Below are positions 9,169-16,590 of a stretch of 64,000 nt of DNA, piece after piece. Position 1 is the first letter of the stretch. The number at the start of each line of letters is the position of its first letter. Source of the stretch: Mycolicibacterium xanthum (lineage in GTDB: Bacteria; Actinomycetota; Actinomycetes; Mycobacteriales; Mycobacteriaceae); NCBI RefSeq assembly GCF_019710635.1, contig NZ_JAIFZS010000029.1:1-64000 (forward strand), given 5' to 3'. Below the pieces are notes generated by a model, which saw only the letters and a program-made list of their open reading frames with translations, searched no databases and had not been told where the DNA came from. The translations under genes and the position numbers were made by a program.

Positions 9169-9920
9169 TGCCCGAGGGCGACACCGTCTTCCGCACCGCG
9201 GCCAAGCTGCGTGAGGCGCTGGTCGGCAAGACCCTGACCCGCTGCGACGTCCGGGTGCCGCGCTACGCGACCGTCGACCTGACCGGACACACCGTCGACG
9301 AGGTGCTCACCCGCGGCAAGCACCTGTTCATCCGGGTCGGGCCGGCCAGCATCCACTCACACCTGAAGATGGACGGGGCATGGGTGATCGGGCGGGTGCG
9401 CTCGGCGCCGCACAAGGTGCGGATCGTGCTGGAGACCGACGGCGCCCGCGCGTCCGGCGTCGACCTCGGCGTGCTGGAGATCCTCGACCGGGCCACCGAC
9501 ACCGACGTCGTGGCCCACCTCGGCCCGGACCTGCTCGGCCCGGACTGGTCGGCCGAAACCGCCACCGCCAATCTGATGGCCGATCCCGACCGCCCGCTGG
9601 CCGAGACGCTGCTGGACCAGCGGGTGATGGCCGGAGTCGGCAATGTCTATGCCAACGAACTGTGTTTCGTGTTCGGGCTGCGCCCCGGCACCGCCGTCGC
9701 CGAGGTGGCCGACCCGCACCGGCTCGTCAGCCGCGCGCAGCAGATGTTGTGGGCCAACCGGTTACGTCTCAATCGCACCACCACCGGCGACACCCGGCCG
9801 GGCCGCGACGTATGGGTCTACGGGCGGGCCGGGCTGCCCTGCCGGCGCTGCGGCACCGTCGTCGAGACGGACCGCTCAGGCGACCGGGTCACCTTCTGGT
9901 GCCCGTCCTGCCAGCGCTGA
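9168..9920 (+). CDS. nei1: endonuclease VIII / Nei-family DNA glycosylase
   Basis: The 250-residue protein begins MPEGDT, with the catalytic Pro2 and Glu3 of the Fpg/Nei family after removal of Met. It contains the helix-two-turn-helix region ([17 protein letters not shown]) and a C-terminal zinc finger of the CxxC...CxxC type (CRRC and CPSC). Such enzymes excise oxidised pyrimidines and cut the abasic site by beta/delta elimination. The ATG overlaps the lhr stop by one base, which fixes the start. The order lhr-nei is that of Rv3296-Rv3297. Confidence 0.94.
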   Translation: MPEGDTVFRTAAKLREALVGKTLTRCDVRVPRYATVDLTGHTVDEVLTRGKHLFIRVGPASIHSHLKMDGAWVIGRVRSAPHKVRIVLETDGARASGVDLGVLEILDRATDTDVVAHLGPDLLGPDWSAETATANLMADPDRPLAETLLDQRVMAGVGNVYANELCFVFGLRPGTAVAEVADPHRLVSRAQQMLWANRLRLNRTTTGDTRPGRDVWVYGRAGLPCRRCGTVVETDRSGDRVTFWCPSCQR

Positions 9921-9937
9921 CACTCCCGCCTTCTCGC

Positions 9938-10000
9938 CGAAACGGCACGCCCGCCTTCTCGCCGAAATGGCATTCCAGCAGGGAATTTTCGAGTTATCCA
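9938..10000. repeat. palindromic repeat family B, half copy (B0)
   Basis: Just after nei1 only the left arm CCGAAATGGCATTCCAGCAG (9963-9982) and part of the loop with TTCGAG are present. A degraded CGCCGAAACGGCA lies immediately before. The mirrored right arm is missing. Confidence 0.7.
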
Positions 10001-10064
10001 CAGCCTAGCTGCGATCTCGGCAGCCGAGGCGGTTTATGTCGGTGCCCGTGCCCACGATCCGGTC

Positions 10065-10952
10065 ATGGACGAAATTCTCATCGGCACCGAGGCGGTCGCG
10101 AACGGCGTGGTGACCCGCCACCAACTTCAGCGCTGGTATCGGCCGGTCTTCCGCAACGTTCACGCGCCCGTTGACCATCCGCTCACGCTGCGGGACCGCA
10201 CCGAAGCCGCGTGGCTGTGGTCGTCACGCAATGCCGTCGTCACGGGGCTCGCCGCGGCGGCGCTCTACGGATCGCGGTGGATCGATGACGACGTCGACAT
10301 CGAATTGATCCACGCCTATCCCCGGCAGCCCCGAGGCATCGTTACCCGCAACGATCGGATCGGCGGCGACGAGTGGGCGGAGGTCGACGGTCTGCCGGTA
10401 GCCACGCCGGCACGCACCGCATTCGACCTCGGACGGTTCCAGCCCGACCGGGTGGCACGTCTCGATGCACTGATGCAGGCGCGTCCGTTCTCGACCGAGG
10501 ACGTCATGCTGCTGGCAAAGCGCTACCGTGGTGCGCGAGGCGTGGCACTGCTGAAGGCGGCCCTACCCCTGGTCGATGGCGGGGCCCAGTCACCGATGGA
10601 GACGTTCTGGCGGCTGCTCGTCACCGATGCAGGATTTCCCCCGCCGACTACCCAGATTCCGGTGTTCGACGAATTCGGCCAGCACGTACGCACACTCGAC
10701 TTCGGCTGGGAGAAGTTCAGAGTCGCGGTCGAATACGACGGCGAGCAGCACCAATCCGATCGCGGGCAGTACCTCAAAGACCGTTGGGCCCTGCCCGCTT
10801 TGGCCCGGCTGGGCTGGAACGTCATCGGCGTCGTCAAAGAAGACGACCCCGTCACCGCCCTGCAACGACTCCACCGCGCGATGACCGCCCGTGGCTGGCG
10901 CGGCACGGTGCAGATCCCTCGCTACGCCTACCGGCGCCACGACTGGTCCTGA
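10065..10952 (+). CDS. DUF559 (PD-(D/E)XK nuclease-like) protein, copy 1
   Basis: The 295-residue protein has two parts. The N-terminal ~170 residues look like the winged-helix/AbiEi-like region common in mycobacterial DUF559 proteins, with a GLAAAALYG helix and a TPARTAFDLGR segment. The C-terminal ~110 residues carry the Vsr-like restriction-endonuclease fold: an early Glu in SPMETFWRLL, then LDFGWEKFRVAVEYDGEQH, matching the D-x(n)-E-x-D/K pattern. The real role is unknown; the fold suggests DNA nicking or cleavage, and the N-terminal half recalls antitoxin AbiEi. A second paralogue lies at 22867-23754. Both are bracketed by palindromic repeats. Confidence 0.75.
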   Translation: MDEILIGTEAVANGVVTRHQLQRWYRPVFRNVHAPVDHPLTLRDRTEAAWLWSSRNAVVTGLAAAALYGSRWIDDDVDIELIHAYPRQPRGIVTRNDRIGGDEWAEVDGLPVATPARTAFDLGRFQPDRVARLDALMQARPFSTEDVMLLAKRYRGARGVALLKAALPLVDGGAQSPMETFWRLLVTDAGFPPPTTQIPVFDEFGQHVRTLDFGWEKFRVAVEYDGEQHQSDRGQYLKDRWALPALARLGWNVIGVVKEDDPVTALQRLHRAMTARGWRGTVQIPRYAYRRHDWS

Positions 10953-10967
10953 CGCCCACCCCGCCGA

Positions 10968-11018
10968 GCACCGGCCCGCCCTGAGCGCCGGCCCGCCCGA
11001 GCACCGGCCCGCCCTAAG
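10968..11018. repeat. 33-bp direct repeat, 1.6 copies
   Basis: A GC-rich unit beginning GAGCACCGGCCCGCCC is repeated after 33 bases between the DUF559 stop and palindrome B1. It has no coding role that can be seen. Confidence 0.6.
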
Positions 11019-11080
11019 CGCCGAAATGGCATTCCAGCAGCCAAAGTTCGAGTAGATACCTGCCGGAATGCCAGTTCGCG
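11019..11080. repeat. palindromic repeat family B (B1)
   Basis: Arms CCGAAATGGCATTCC and GGAATGCCAGTTCG enclose a loop containing AAAGTTCGAGTAG. It lies between the convergent stops of DUF559 copy 1 and the desaturase, where it could act as a two-way terminator. Confidence 0.85.
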
Positions 11081-11104
11081 CAATCGGGCGCTAGCGACCC
11101 GGGC

Positions 11105-12211
11105 CTACCGACCCGGCAGTGCCAGCCGGACGATCTTGCGCACCACGGTCGCGAACTGTCGCGGCAGCGGCCCGGTGTTGTAGGGCACGCCGTAGCGGCC
11201 GCAGATGTCGCGCACCTGCACCGAGATCTCCGCGTGCCGATGCGCGGGGATGTCCGGGAACAGGTGGTGCTCGATCTGGAAGGACAGGTTGCCCGACAGG
11301 ATGTGGAACAACCGGCCGCCGGTCAGGTTCGCCGAGCCGAGGATCTGCCGGAAGTACCACTGCCCCCGTGATTCGGCCTTGGTCTCCTCGATGGAGAACT
11401 CCTGCACGTCCTCGGGGAAGTGGCCACAGAAGATGATCATGTACGACCACACGTTGCGCATCAGATTGGCGGTCAGATTGCCGGCGAACACCCACAGTGC
11501 GAACGGCCCGGCCAGCAGCGGGAAGGCGACGTAGTCCTTGAGCGTCTGCGTCTTCGTCTTGTCCCAGATGCCCCGCAGCACCTCACGCTTGTCGGCCAGC
11601 GAGATCTCGCCGTTGCGGATGCGCTCGGTCTCGAGTTCGTGCAGCGCGACGCCGTACTGGAACAGCACCATCAACAGGAACGCGTACACCGGGTTGCCGA
11701 GGAAGTACGGCCGCCACTTCTGGTCTGCGCTCATTCGCAGGATGCCGTAGCCGATGTCGCGGTCGAGCCCGACGATGTTGGTGTAGGTGTGGTGCATGTA
11801 GTTGTGCGAGTGCCGCCATTGCTCGGCGGGACACGCGGTGTCCCACTCGAATCCGCGGCTGGAGATGGCCGGATCGCCCATCCAGTCGTACTGGCCGTGC
11901 ATGACGTTGTGGCCGATCTCCATGTTGTCGATGATCTTGCTCAGGCCCAGCATCGCGGTGCCGGCCAGCCAGAACGGCGGGAAGATGCCGCCGAACAGCA
12001 GGGCCCGGCCGCCAACCTCGAGGGTGCGCTGCGCCTTGATCATCCGGCGGATGTAGGCGGCGTCGCGCTCGCCGAGGTCGGCGATGACGCGGTCCTTGAG
12101 CTCATCGAGTTCACGGCCGAACGCCTCGGCCTGCTCGGGGGTCAGTGTGACGGTCTTGCCGGCGACGGTCTTGGTGATCGTGCGGGCCGGGGCGGGAATG
12201 GTGGTGGTCAT
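11105..12211 (-). CDS. desA3: DesA3-type membrane acyl-CoA desaturase
   Basis: The 368-residue membrane di-iron desaturase carries the three histidine boxes: GHNVMHG (His101/His105), HSHNYMHH (134-141) and QIEHHLFP (His315/His316). Hydrophobic stretches between the boxes give the usual four-helix membrane core. In mycobacteria DesA3 (Rv3229c) is a stearoyl-CoA delta-9 desaturase making oleate for membrane lipids, working with the reductase Rv3230c. Here the reductase gene lies 96 bases upstream on the same strand, separated by a family B palindrome. A purine-rich GAGAGG precedes the ATG. Control by the divergent DesT-like repressor is likely. Confidence 0.92.
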   Translation of the reverse strand: MTTTIPAPARTITKTVAGKTVTLTPEQAEAFGRELDELKDRVIADLGERDAAYIRRMIKAQRTLEVGGRALLFGGIFPPFWLAGTAMLGLSKIIDNMEIGHNVMHGQYDWMGDPAISSRGFEWDTACPAEQWRHSHNYMHHTYTNIVGLDRDIGYGILRMSADQKWRPYFLGNPVYAFLLMVLFQYGVALHELETERIRNGEISLADKREVLRGIWDKTKTQTLKDYVAFPLLAGPFALWVFAGNLTANLMRNVWSYMIIFCGHFPEDVQEFSIEETKAESRGQWYFRQILGSANLTGGRLFHILSGNLSFQIEHHLFPDIPAHRHAEISVQVRDICGRYGVPYNTGPLPRQFATVVRKIVRLALPGR

Positions 12212-12228
12212 GGTGGTTACCTCTCTTC

Positions 12229-12291
12229 CGCCGAGATGGCAGCCAGGCTGGGCATCACTCGTGATTCCGCTGCTGGAATGCCATTTCGGCG
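12229..12291. repeat. palindromic repeat family B, degraded (B2)
   Basis: The right arm CTGCTGGAATGCCATTTCGG is intact, but the left arm is mutated (CCGAGATGGCAGCCAGG). It lies between the reductase stop and the desaturase start within the operon, so it may affect relative expression of the two genes. Confidence 0.7.
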
Positions 12292-12307
12292 CATCGGGGG
12301 GATGGAT

Positions 12308-13378
12308 TCAGAGGGCGACGTCGACGTCGCCGACGGGTGCGGACACGCAGATCTGCACGTCCTCGGCATCGGTGGACGACACCGAGCCGGTGATCACGTT
12401 GCGCACCGCACCGCTGGTCTTGCGGCGCGTGCAGGAGAAGCAGATACCCATCCGGCATCCGCTCTCCGGGGCCAGGCCGGCCGCTTCGGCCTGGGCGAGC
12501 AGCGTCGTCCCGTCGTCGGTGACCTCGAGGCCGCTGTCGGTGAAAGTGACCCGCCCGCCGGATGTTTCACCGGAGAAGACAGGTGGCACGAAGCTCTCGG
12601 CCGCCGCGTCGGGGTACACCGCCCGGACGGCGTCGACCAGTGCGGGCGGCCCGCACACATCGACCCGGGTCTGTCCGGCGTACCGCGCAGGTCCCAGTTC
12701 CGGACCGAAGCGGCCGGGCAGGTCGGAGCCCTCGGGCGATCGGGTGTATCCGTGCAGCACCGTCACATTGGGCATGGCGGCGGCGATCTCGGCGAGCTCC
12801 TCGCGGTAGCAGGCCTCCTGCGCGGAGCGCGCGTAGTGCACGAAGACGATCTCCCCGGTGTGCCGCCGCGCCTGCAGGGTGCGCAGCATCGACATCACCG
12901 GGGTGATCCCGCTGCCGCCGGAGATCAGCAGGATCCGGCCGGCCGGTGCGTCGGGCAGAGCCAAGTCGGGCAGGGTGAAGTCGCCGCCGACGGAGTCGAG
13001 GCCGACGACCATGCCGACCCGGGCGTGCTCGACGAGGTAGGTCGAGACCAGCCCGCCGTCGTGGCGGCCGATCGTGAGCTCGATGAACCGGCTGTCCTCG
13101 GCGTTGGCCGGTGAGTACGGCCGGGTGCGGCGACGCCCGTCGATCTCGACGGACAGGTTGATGTGCTGGCCGGCGCGAAAACCGGTGAAGGCGCGGTTGG
13201 GTGCCAGCGTCAGCGTGACGCTGCGCGGCGTGGCGCGTCGCACCCCCACCACCCGGGCGCGGGCCTCGCCGCGCGTCCAGGTGGGGTCGACCAGCTCGGT
13301 GTAGCGGTCGACGCCGTGCGGACCGGTCAGCAGGTCCAGCAACGCGGACCGCCGCTTGGTCAATGTTTGAGTGAACAT
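12308..13378 (-). CDS. ferredoxin reductase-type electron donor for the desaturase
   Basis: The 356-residue flavo-iron-sulphur protein has an FAD-binding RxYS motif (RPYSPAN), an NAD(P)-binding segment GGSGITPVMSML and a C-terminal plant-type [2Fe-2S] ferredoxin domain with CRMGICFSC and a later Cys. This matches Rv3230c, which passes NADPH electrons to DesA3. The ATG at 13378 is preferred over upstream in-frame codons because those overlap the divergent regulator's promoter, and MFTQTLTKRRSALLDLL aligns with the family start. It is the first gene of the desaturase operon and is transcribed away from a DesT/FabR-type gene. Confidence 0.92.
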   Translation of the reverse strand: MFTQTLTKRRSALLDLLTGPHGVDRYTELVDPTWTRGEARARVVGVRRATPRSVTLTLAPNRAFTGFRAGQHINLSVEIDGRRRTRPYSPANAEDSRFIELTIGRHDGGLVSTYLVEHARVGMVVGLDSVGGDFTLPDLALPDAPAGRILLISGGSGITPVMSMLRTLQARRHTGEIVFVHYARSAQEACYREELAEIAAAMPNVTVLHGYTRSPEGSDLPGRFGPELGPARYAGQTRVDVCGPPALVDAVRAVYPDAAAESFVPPVFSGETSGGRVTFTDSGLEVTDDGTTLLAQAEAAGLAPESGCRMGICFSCTRRKTSGAVRNVITGSVSSTDAEDVQICVSAPVGDVDVAL

Positions 13379-13452
13379 GTGTATACCGTGCGCCGCGATT
13401 GCCCAGCACGTCAACGGATCGATCCAGGTTGTGGTAGGTTTCACATAGTGAA
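13379..13452. promoter_or_regulatory. divergent desaturase/DesT promoter with palindromic operator
   Basis: TTCACATAGTGAA at 13440-13452 is a perfect inverted repeat (TTCAC/GTGAA) that spans the GTG start of the repressor. TAGGTT at 13435-13440 sits seven bases before that GTG, so the repressor mRNA is probably leaderless and a bound protein would cover its transcription start. A second AGTGAAC lies at 13370-13376, at the start of the reductase gene. AGTGAAC-type half sites resemble those I recall for Pseudomonas DesT; that comparison is from memory. Confidence 0.6.
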
Positions 13453-14128
13453 CAGTCGTACGCCCAGCTCACGTTCGGGCCGGTCCAGCCGGTCCAGGTC
13501 GAGGGATTCCGACGAGCGGCTGTCCCGCGAGGAGCGCAAGGAGGCCACCCGGCGCGCGATCGTCGCCGCCGCGCTGCACCTGCTCGCCGAGCAGAGTTTC
13601 AGCGCGCTGAGCCTGCGAGAGGTCACCCGGGAGGCGGGCATCTCCCCGGCGGCGTTCTACCGCCACTTCGAGTCGATGGAGGCGCTCGGGCTGGTGCTGA
13701 TCGACGAGTCGTTTCGCACCCTGCGCGACATGCTGCGCGGTGCGCGCGCCGGCAAGCTCGATCCGACCCGCGTCATCGAGTCCTCGGTCGACATCCTGGT
13801 CGACGGTGTGCAGGCACGCCGTGAACACTGGCGCTTCATCGGCCGCGAACGCTTCAGCGGCGTGACCGTGCTGCGCTACGCGATCCGCACCGAGATCCGT
13901 TTGATCACCTCCGAGTTGGCCATCGACCTGGCCCGCTTCCCCGGCCTGAACACCTGGAGCACCGAGGACCTCAACATCCTGGCCGGGGTGTTCGTCAACT
14001 CGATGATCGTCATCGCCGAATCCTTGGAGGACGCGACCGATCCCGCCGCGGTCGCCGAGATCAAGCGGATCGCCGTCAAACAACTCCGGATGATCACCAT
14101 CGGCGTGGCGGGCTGGCGCAGCAGCTAG
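13448..14128 (+). CDS. DesT/FabR-type TetR repressor of fatty-acid desaturation
   Basis: The 226-residue regulator starts with a Ser/Arg-rich tail of about 30 residues, then a TetR helix-turn-helix with SLREVTREAGISPAAFYRHF. This segment and the following LGLVLIDESFRTL and KQLRMITIG are strikingly like FabR of E. coli and DesT of Pseudomonas, which sense the ratio of saturated to unsaturated acyl-CoA. The GTG at 13448 lies inside a perfect palindrome and seven bases from a TAGGTT -10 hexamer. Divergence from the reductase-desaturase operon strongly supports a role as its repressor. Confidence 0.85.
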   Translation: MNSRTPSSRSGRSSRSRSRDSDERLSREERKEATRRAIVAAALHLLAEQSFSALSLREVTREAGISPAAFYRHFESMEALGLVLIDESFRTLRDMLRGARAGKLDPTRVIESSVDILVDGVQARREHWRFIGRERFSGVTVLRYAIRTEIRLITSELAIDLARFPGLNTWSTEDLNILAGVFVNSMIVIAESLEDATDPAAVAEIKRIAVKQLRMITIGVAGWRSS

Positions 14129-14129
14129 C

Positions 14130-14918
14130 GTGACGGGCATGGCGCCCGTTCTGGAAATGACACATCCGCGGCCCGAGATCGCGGTCCTGGCCCTCAACCG
14201 GCCGGACAAGCTCAACGCGCTGTCCTACGAACTCGTCGAGGACCTGCACCGCACGCTCGACGCGGTCGCCGCCGACAACGTCTGCCGGGTCGTCGTGCTG
14301 ACCGGCGCGGGACGCGGGTTCTGCTCGGGGCTGGACCTGTCGGCGCCCAGCCCGCCGGAGGCCGGCGGCGGCACCGAATTCCCCCGCTCGGGCATGCGCT
14401 GGCAGGAGCGCATCGCCGACCTCACCGCCAAGATCCACCGGCTGCGTCAGCCGGTTATCGCCGCGGTCAACGGCGTCGCCTACGGCGGCGGGTTCGGCAT
14501 CGCGCTGGCCTGCGACCTGCGCATCGCGGGACCCTCGGCGAAGTTCTGCACGCAGTTCATCAAGCTCGGGCTCGGCGGGTGCGACATCGGCGTCAGCTAC
14601 ACCCTGCCCCGCATCGTCGGCGCCGGGCCGGCGTTCGACCTGATCCTGACCGCGCGCGCCGTCGACGCCCAGGAGGCGCTGCGGCTCGGGCTGGTGTCCC
14701 GGCTGGTCGACGACCCCGTTCAGGAGGCGCTGGACGTCGCCGAAACCCTCTGCGGCTACGGCAAGTTCGGCGTGGAGTCGACCAAGCAGGTGCTGTGGGC
14801 CAACCTCGACGCAACCAGCCTCGAGTCGGCGCTGCACCTGGAGAACCGCAGCCAGATCCTGGCGTCGACGAGCGGGGAGATGCGCGAAGCCGCCTCGGCC
14901 GTGCTGCGCAAGACCTGA
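14130..14918 (+). CDS. enoyl-CoA hydratase/isomerase (crotonase) family protein
   Basis: The 262-residue protein has the crotonase core: a GAGRGFCSGLDL oxyanion-hole segment and GVAYGGGFGIALACDLR. At the usual second catalytic Glu position the text reads GLGGCDIGVSYTLPR, with Asp, as in isomerase-like members and mycobacterial EchA12-type proteins. A GTG at 14130 one base after the DesT-like stop, or the ATG at 14139, can be the start; neither has a strong ribosome site. Tight spacing suggests co-transcription with the repressor, consistent with a role in fatty-acid metabolism. The exact reaction is not determinable. Confidence 0.85.
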   Translation: MTGMAPVLEMTHPRPEIAVLALNRPDKLNALSYELVEDLHRTLDAVAADNVCRVVVLTGAGRGFCSGLDLSAPSPPEAGGGTEFPRSGMRWQERIADLTAKIHRLRQPVIAAVNGVAYGGGFGIALACDLRIAGPSAKFCTQFIKLGLGGCDIGVSYTLPRIVGAGPAFDLILTARAVDAQEALRLGLVSRLVDDPVQEALDVAETLCGYGKFGVESTKQVLWANLDATSLESALHLENRSQILASTSGEMREAASAVLRKT

Positions 14919-14928
14919 CCGACCCTGT

Positions 14929-14990
14929 GCCGAAATGGCATTCCAGCAGAAAAAGTGCGAGAAGGCGCCTGCTGGAATGCCAGTTCGGCG
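14929..14990. repeat. palindromic repeat family B (B3)
   Basis: Arms CCGAAATGGCATTCCAGCAG and CTGGAATGCCAGTTCGG enclose a loop with AAAAAGTGCGAG. It lies between the convergent crotonase and SDR genes. Confidence 0.88.
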
Positions 14991-15015
14991 AAAGGCCGGG
15001 CCGAAAGGCCGGGCG

Positions 15016-15061
15016 GTAGCCTGGGCTTTCGGCGGGGGGTAGCCCGGGCTTTCAGCGGGGG
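15016..15061. repeat. 23-bp tandem duplication across the SDR stop codon
   Basis: Two copies (15016-15038 and 15039-15061) beginning GTAGCC(T/C)GGGCTTTC lie in tandem; the second contains the SDR stop at 15052-15054. A 13-bp unit, GAAAGGCCGGGCC, is duplicated just before. Confidence 0.75.
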
Positions 15062-15822
15062 GTTCCGCCGCCGTCGACCATGATCACCTGGCCGGTCATA
15101 TAGCTGCCGGCGTTGGACGTCAACAGCAGTGCCGCGCCGACCATTTCGTCGGCGTTGGCCAGCCGGCCCAGCAACGTGTCGCCCACCATGCCGTCGATTG
15201 CCTCCCGCGGGTTCTTGCGCATCATGTCGGTGTCGACCGGCCCCGGCGCCAGCGCGTTGACCCGGATTCCGTCACCGACGAGCTCGGCGGCCATCGAGCG
15301 GGTGAACGACATCAACGCGGCCTTCATCGACGCGTAGATGGACAGCATCGGCGCGAAGATGAACGCCCCGACGCTGACCATGTTCAGAATCGACGCGTGC
15401 GGGCTGGCCTTCAGGTGCGGCAGCGCCTCCTGCACCAGCATCACCGGCCCGCGCAGGTTCACCTCGAAAGACTTGGTGAGCGCGTCGACGGTGATGTGCC
15501 CCAACGGCTGGGCCAACGGGTTGGCTGCGTTGTTCACCAGCACGTCGATCCCGCCGAACACGGCGACCGTGCGCTCGACCAGCGCGGCGAGGTCGTCGAC
15601 GTCCCCGAGGTGCGTGGGCACCCCGATCGCCTGTCCGCCCAGGTCACGCAGGTGCTGCGCCGCCCACGCGCACGCATCGGGCTTGCGGCTGGCCACCACG
15701 ACATGCGCACCGGCCAGCACATAGCCCTCAGCCAGCGCCAACCCGATGCCGCGCGTACCGCCGGTGACGATGACGGTCCGGCCCGACATGTCGAACAGCC
15801 GATCGAACTGTGTGCGGTCCAT
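15052..15822 (-). CDS. SDR-family oxidoreductase
   Basis: The 256-residue SDR has TGGTRGIG (20-27), NNAA at 97-100, and the triad Ser150, Tyr163, Lys167 in IYASMK. The C-terminal GSYMTGQVIMVDGGG is typical of classical SDRs such as acetoacetyl-CoA or 3-oxoacyl reductases. The ATG at 15822 overlaps the stop of the upstream polyproline protein gene by one base (TGATG), which argues for this start and for translational coupling; an upstream ATG at 15831 is possible. Substrate unknown. Confidence 0.88.
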   Translation of the reverse strand: MDRTQFDRLFDMSGRTVIVTGGTRGIGLALAEGYVLAGAHVVVASRKPDACAWAAQHLRDLGGQAIGVPTHLGDVDDLAALVERTVAVFGGIDVLVNNAANPLAQPLGHITVDALTKSFEVNLRGPVMLVQEALPHLKASPHASILNMVSVGAFIFAPMLSIYASMKAALMSFTRSMAAELVGDGIRVNALAPGPVDTDMMRKNPREAIDGMVGDTLLGRLANADEMVGAALLLTSNAGSYMTGQVIMVDGGGTPR

Positions 15823-16196
15823 CAGATGCAACCGCCGACACTGATCCGGCGCCCGACATCGGCGCAGACGGCGACGTCGGGCCGATAGCCGTAGCCGTAG
15901 CCGTAGTCATACGCCGGCGGCGGCGGCGGAGGCGGAGGCGGAGGCGGAGGGGGCGGGGGCGGTGGTGGCGGCGCCCCGGGTGGCGGTGGGGGCGGCGGCG
16001 GCGGTGGTGGGGGCGGCGGAGGAGGCGGGGGCGGCACGTAGTTCATCTCCCACAGCGGATCCGAACACCCGGTGACGTCGACGTGCACGCCGCCGATGGA
16101 TCCGCATATCGCGTGCGCGGGCGGGGCGGACACCACGGCGGGGCCGAACCCGCCCAGTACGACCGCCACCGCCGCGACGAGCCATGTCTCGCGCAA
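15822..16196 (-). CDS. secreted polyproline protein
   Basis: The proposed product is 124 residues. A TTG at 16196 is preceded at good spacing by AAGGAG and gives a clean signal peptide (hydrophobic core, cleavage after APPAHA). Upstream in-frame codons give no signal. The mature protein has four cysteines (ICGS, TGCSD, VCADV, GGCI) around two blocks of about 19 consecutive prolines separated by Gly-Ala, then a Tyr/Gly stretch. A small cysteine module with a long polyproline rod suggests a wall-spanning or surface-exposed protein; function unknown. Translation through such runs normally needs elongation factor P. It is coupled to the SDR gene. Confidence 0.75.
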   Translation of the reverse strand: MRETWLVAAVAVVLGGFGPAVVSAPPAHAICGSIGGVHVDVTGCSDPLWEMNYVPPPPPPPPPPPPPPPPPPPGAPPPPPPPPPPPPPPPPPPPAYDYGYGYGYRPDVAVCADVGRRISVGGCI

Positions 16197-16590
16197 CTCT
16201 GCTCCTTCGGCTATCCGGCGGCCCTCGCCGCCGACCACGATTGTCGCAGCCGGCGGCCGATCCGGGGGCTGAACGCGTCCCCCGTGCCCATATACCCGGC
16301 GGACTCCGCGGCCTCGGCGAGTTTGCCAGTTCTGGACGTGCGAGCCCGCGGTGCGGGTATCGCCACAGCACGGCGGCGCCACCACTACGGCCGGCTCGGG
16401 AACCCACTTCGTAGCGGTATCAGCCGTACCCCGGCAAAGTCGGCTGCCCGGCAGATCGCCTGCCCGGCAGCACCCCCAGCAGCCCGGCGACTCGGTCAGC
16501 GAACCGCCGGCCGATGTCGTAGATTTTTGTGCGCAGTGTGCGCTCAGATCGCAAAGCGTGCGCCGAGGGGATTTGCGATCTGAGCGCAGA
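16197..16590. other. 394-base gene-free region with a strong hairpin
   Basis: The region lies between the pseudouridine synthase stop and the polyproline gene, both read on the minus strand, and must hold the promoter of the polyproline-SDR pair. Apart from the AAGGAG ribosome site near 16202-16207 and the perfect hairpin at its right end, I see no coding frame or recognisable site. Confidence 0.5.
16539..16588 (-). terminator. perfect 17-bp hairpin after the pseudouridine synthase gene
   Basis: TGCGCTCAGATCGCAAA (16539-16555) is the exact reverse complement of 16572-16588, with a 16-base loop. It begins three bases past the stop codon of the minus-strand gene. Read on that strand, the stem is followed after a few bases by a short CAAAAATC, so it resembles a terminator with a weak T-tract; an operator or repeat role is also possible. 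Confidence 0.65.

Noticed and set aside
13379..13452. Single strong sigma-70 promoter for the desaturase operon
   Set aside because: TTGAC(G) and GTATAC on the minus strand are separated by about 22 bases, too far for a confident pair.
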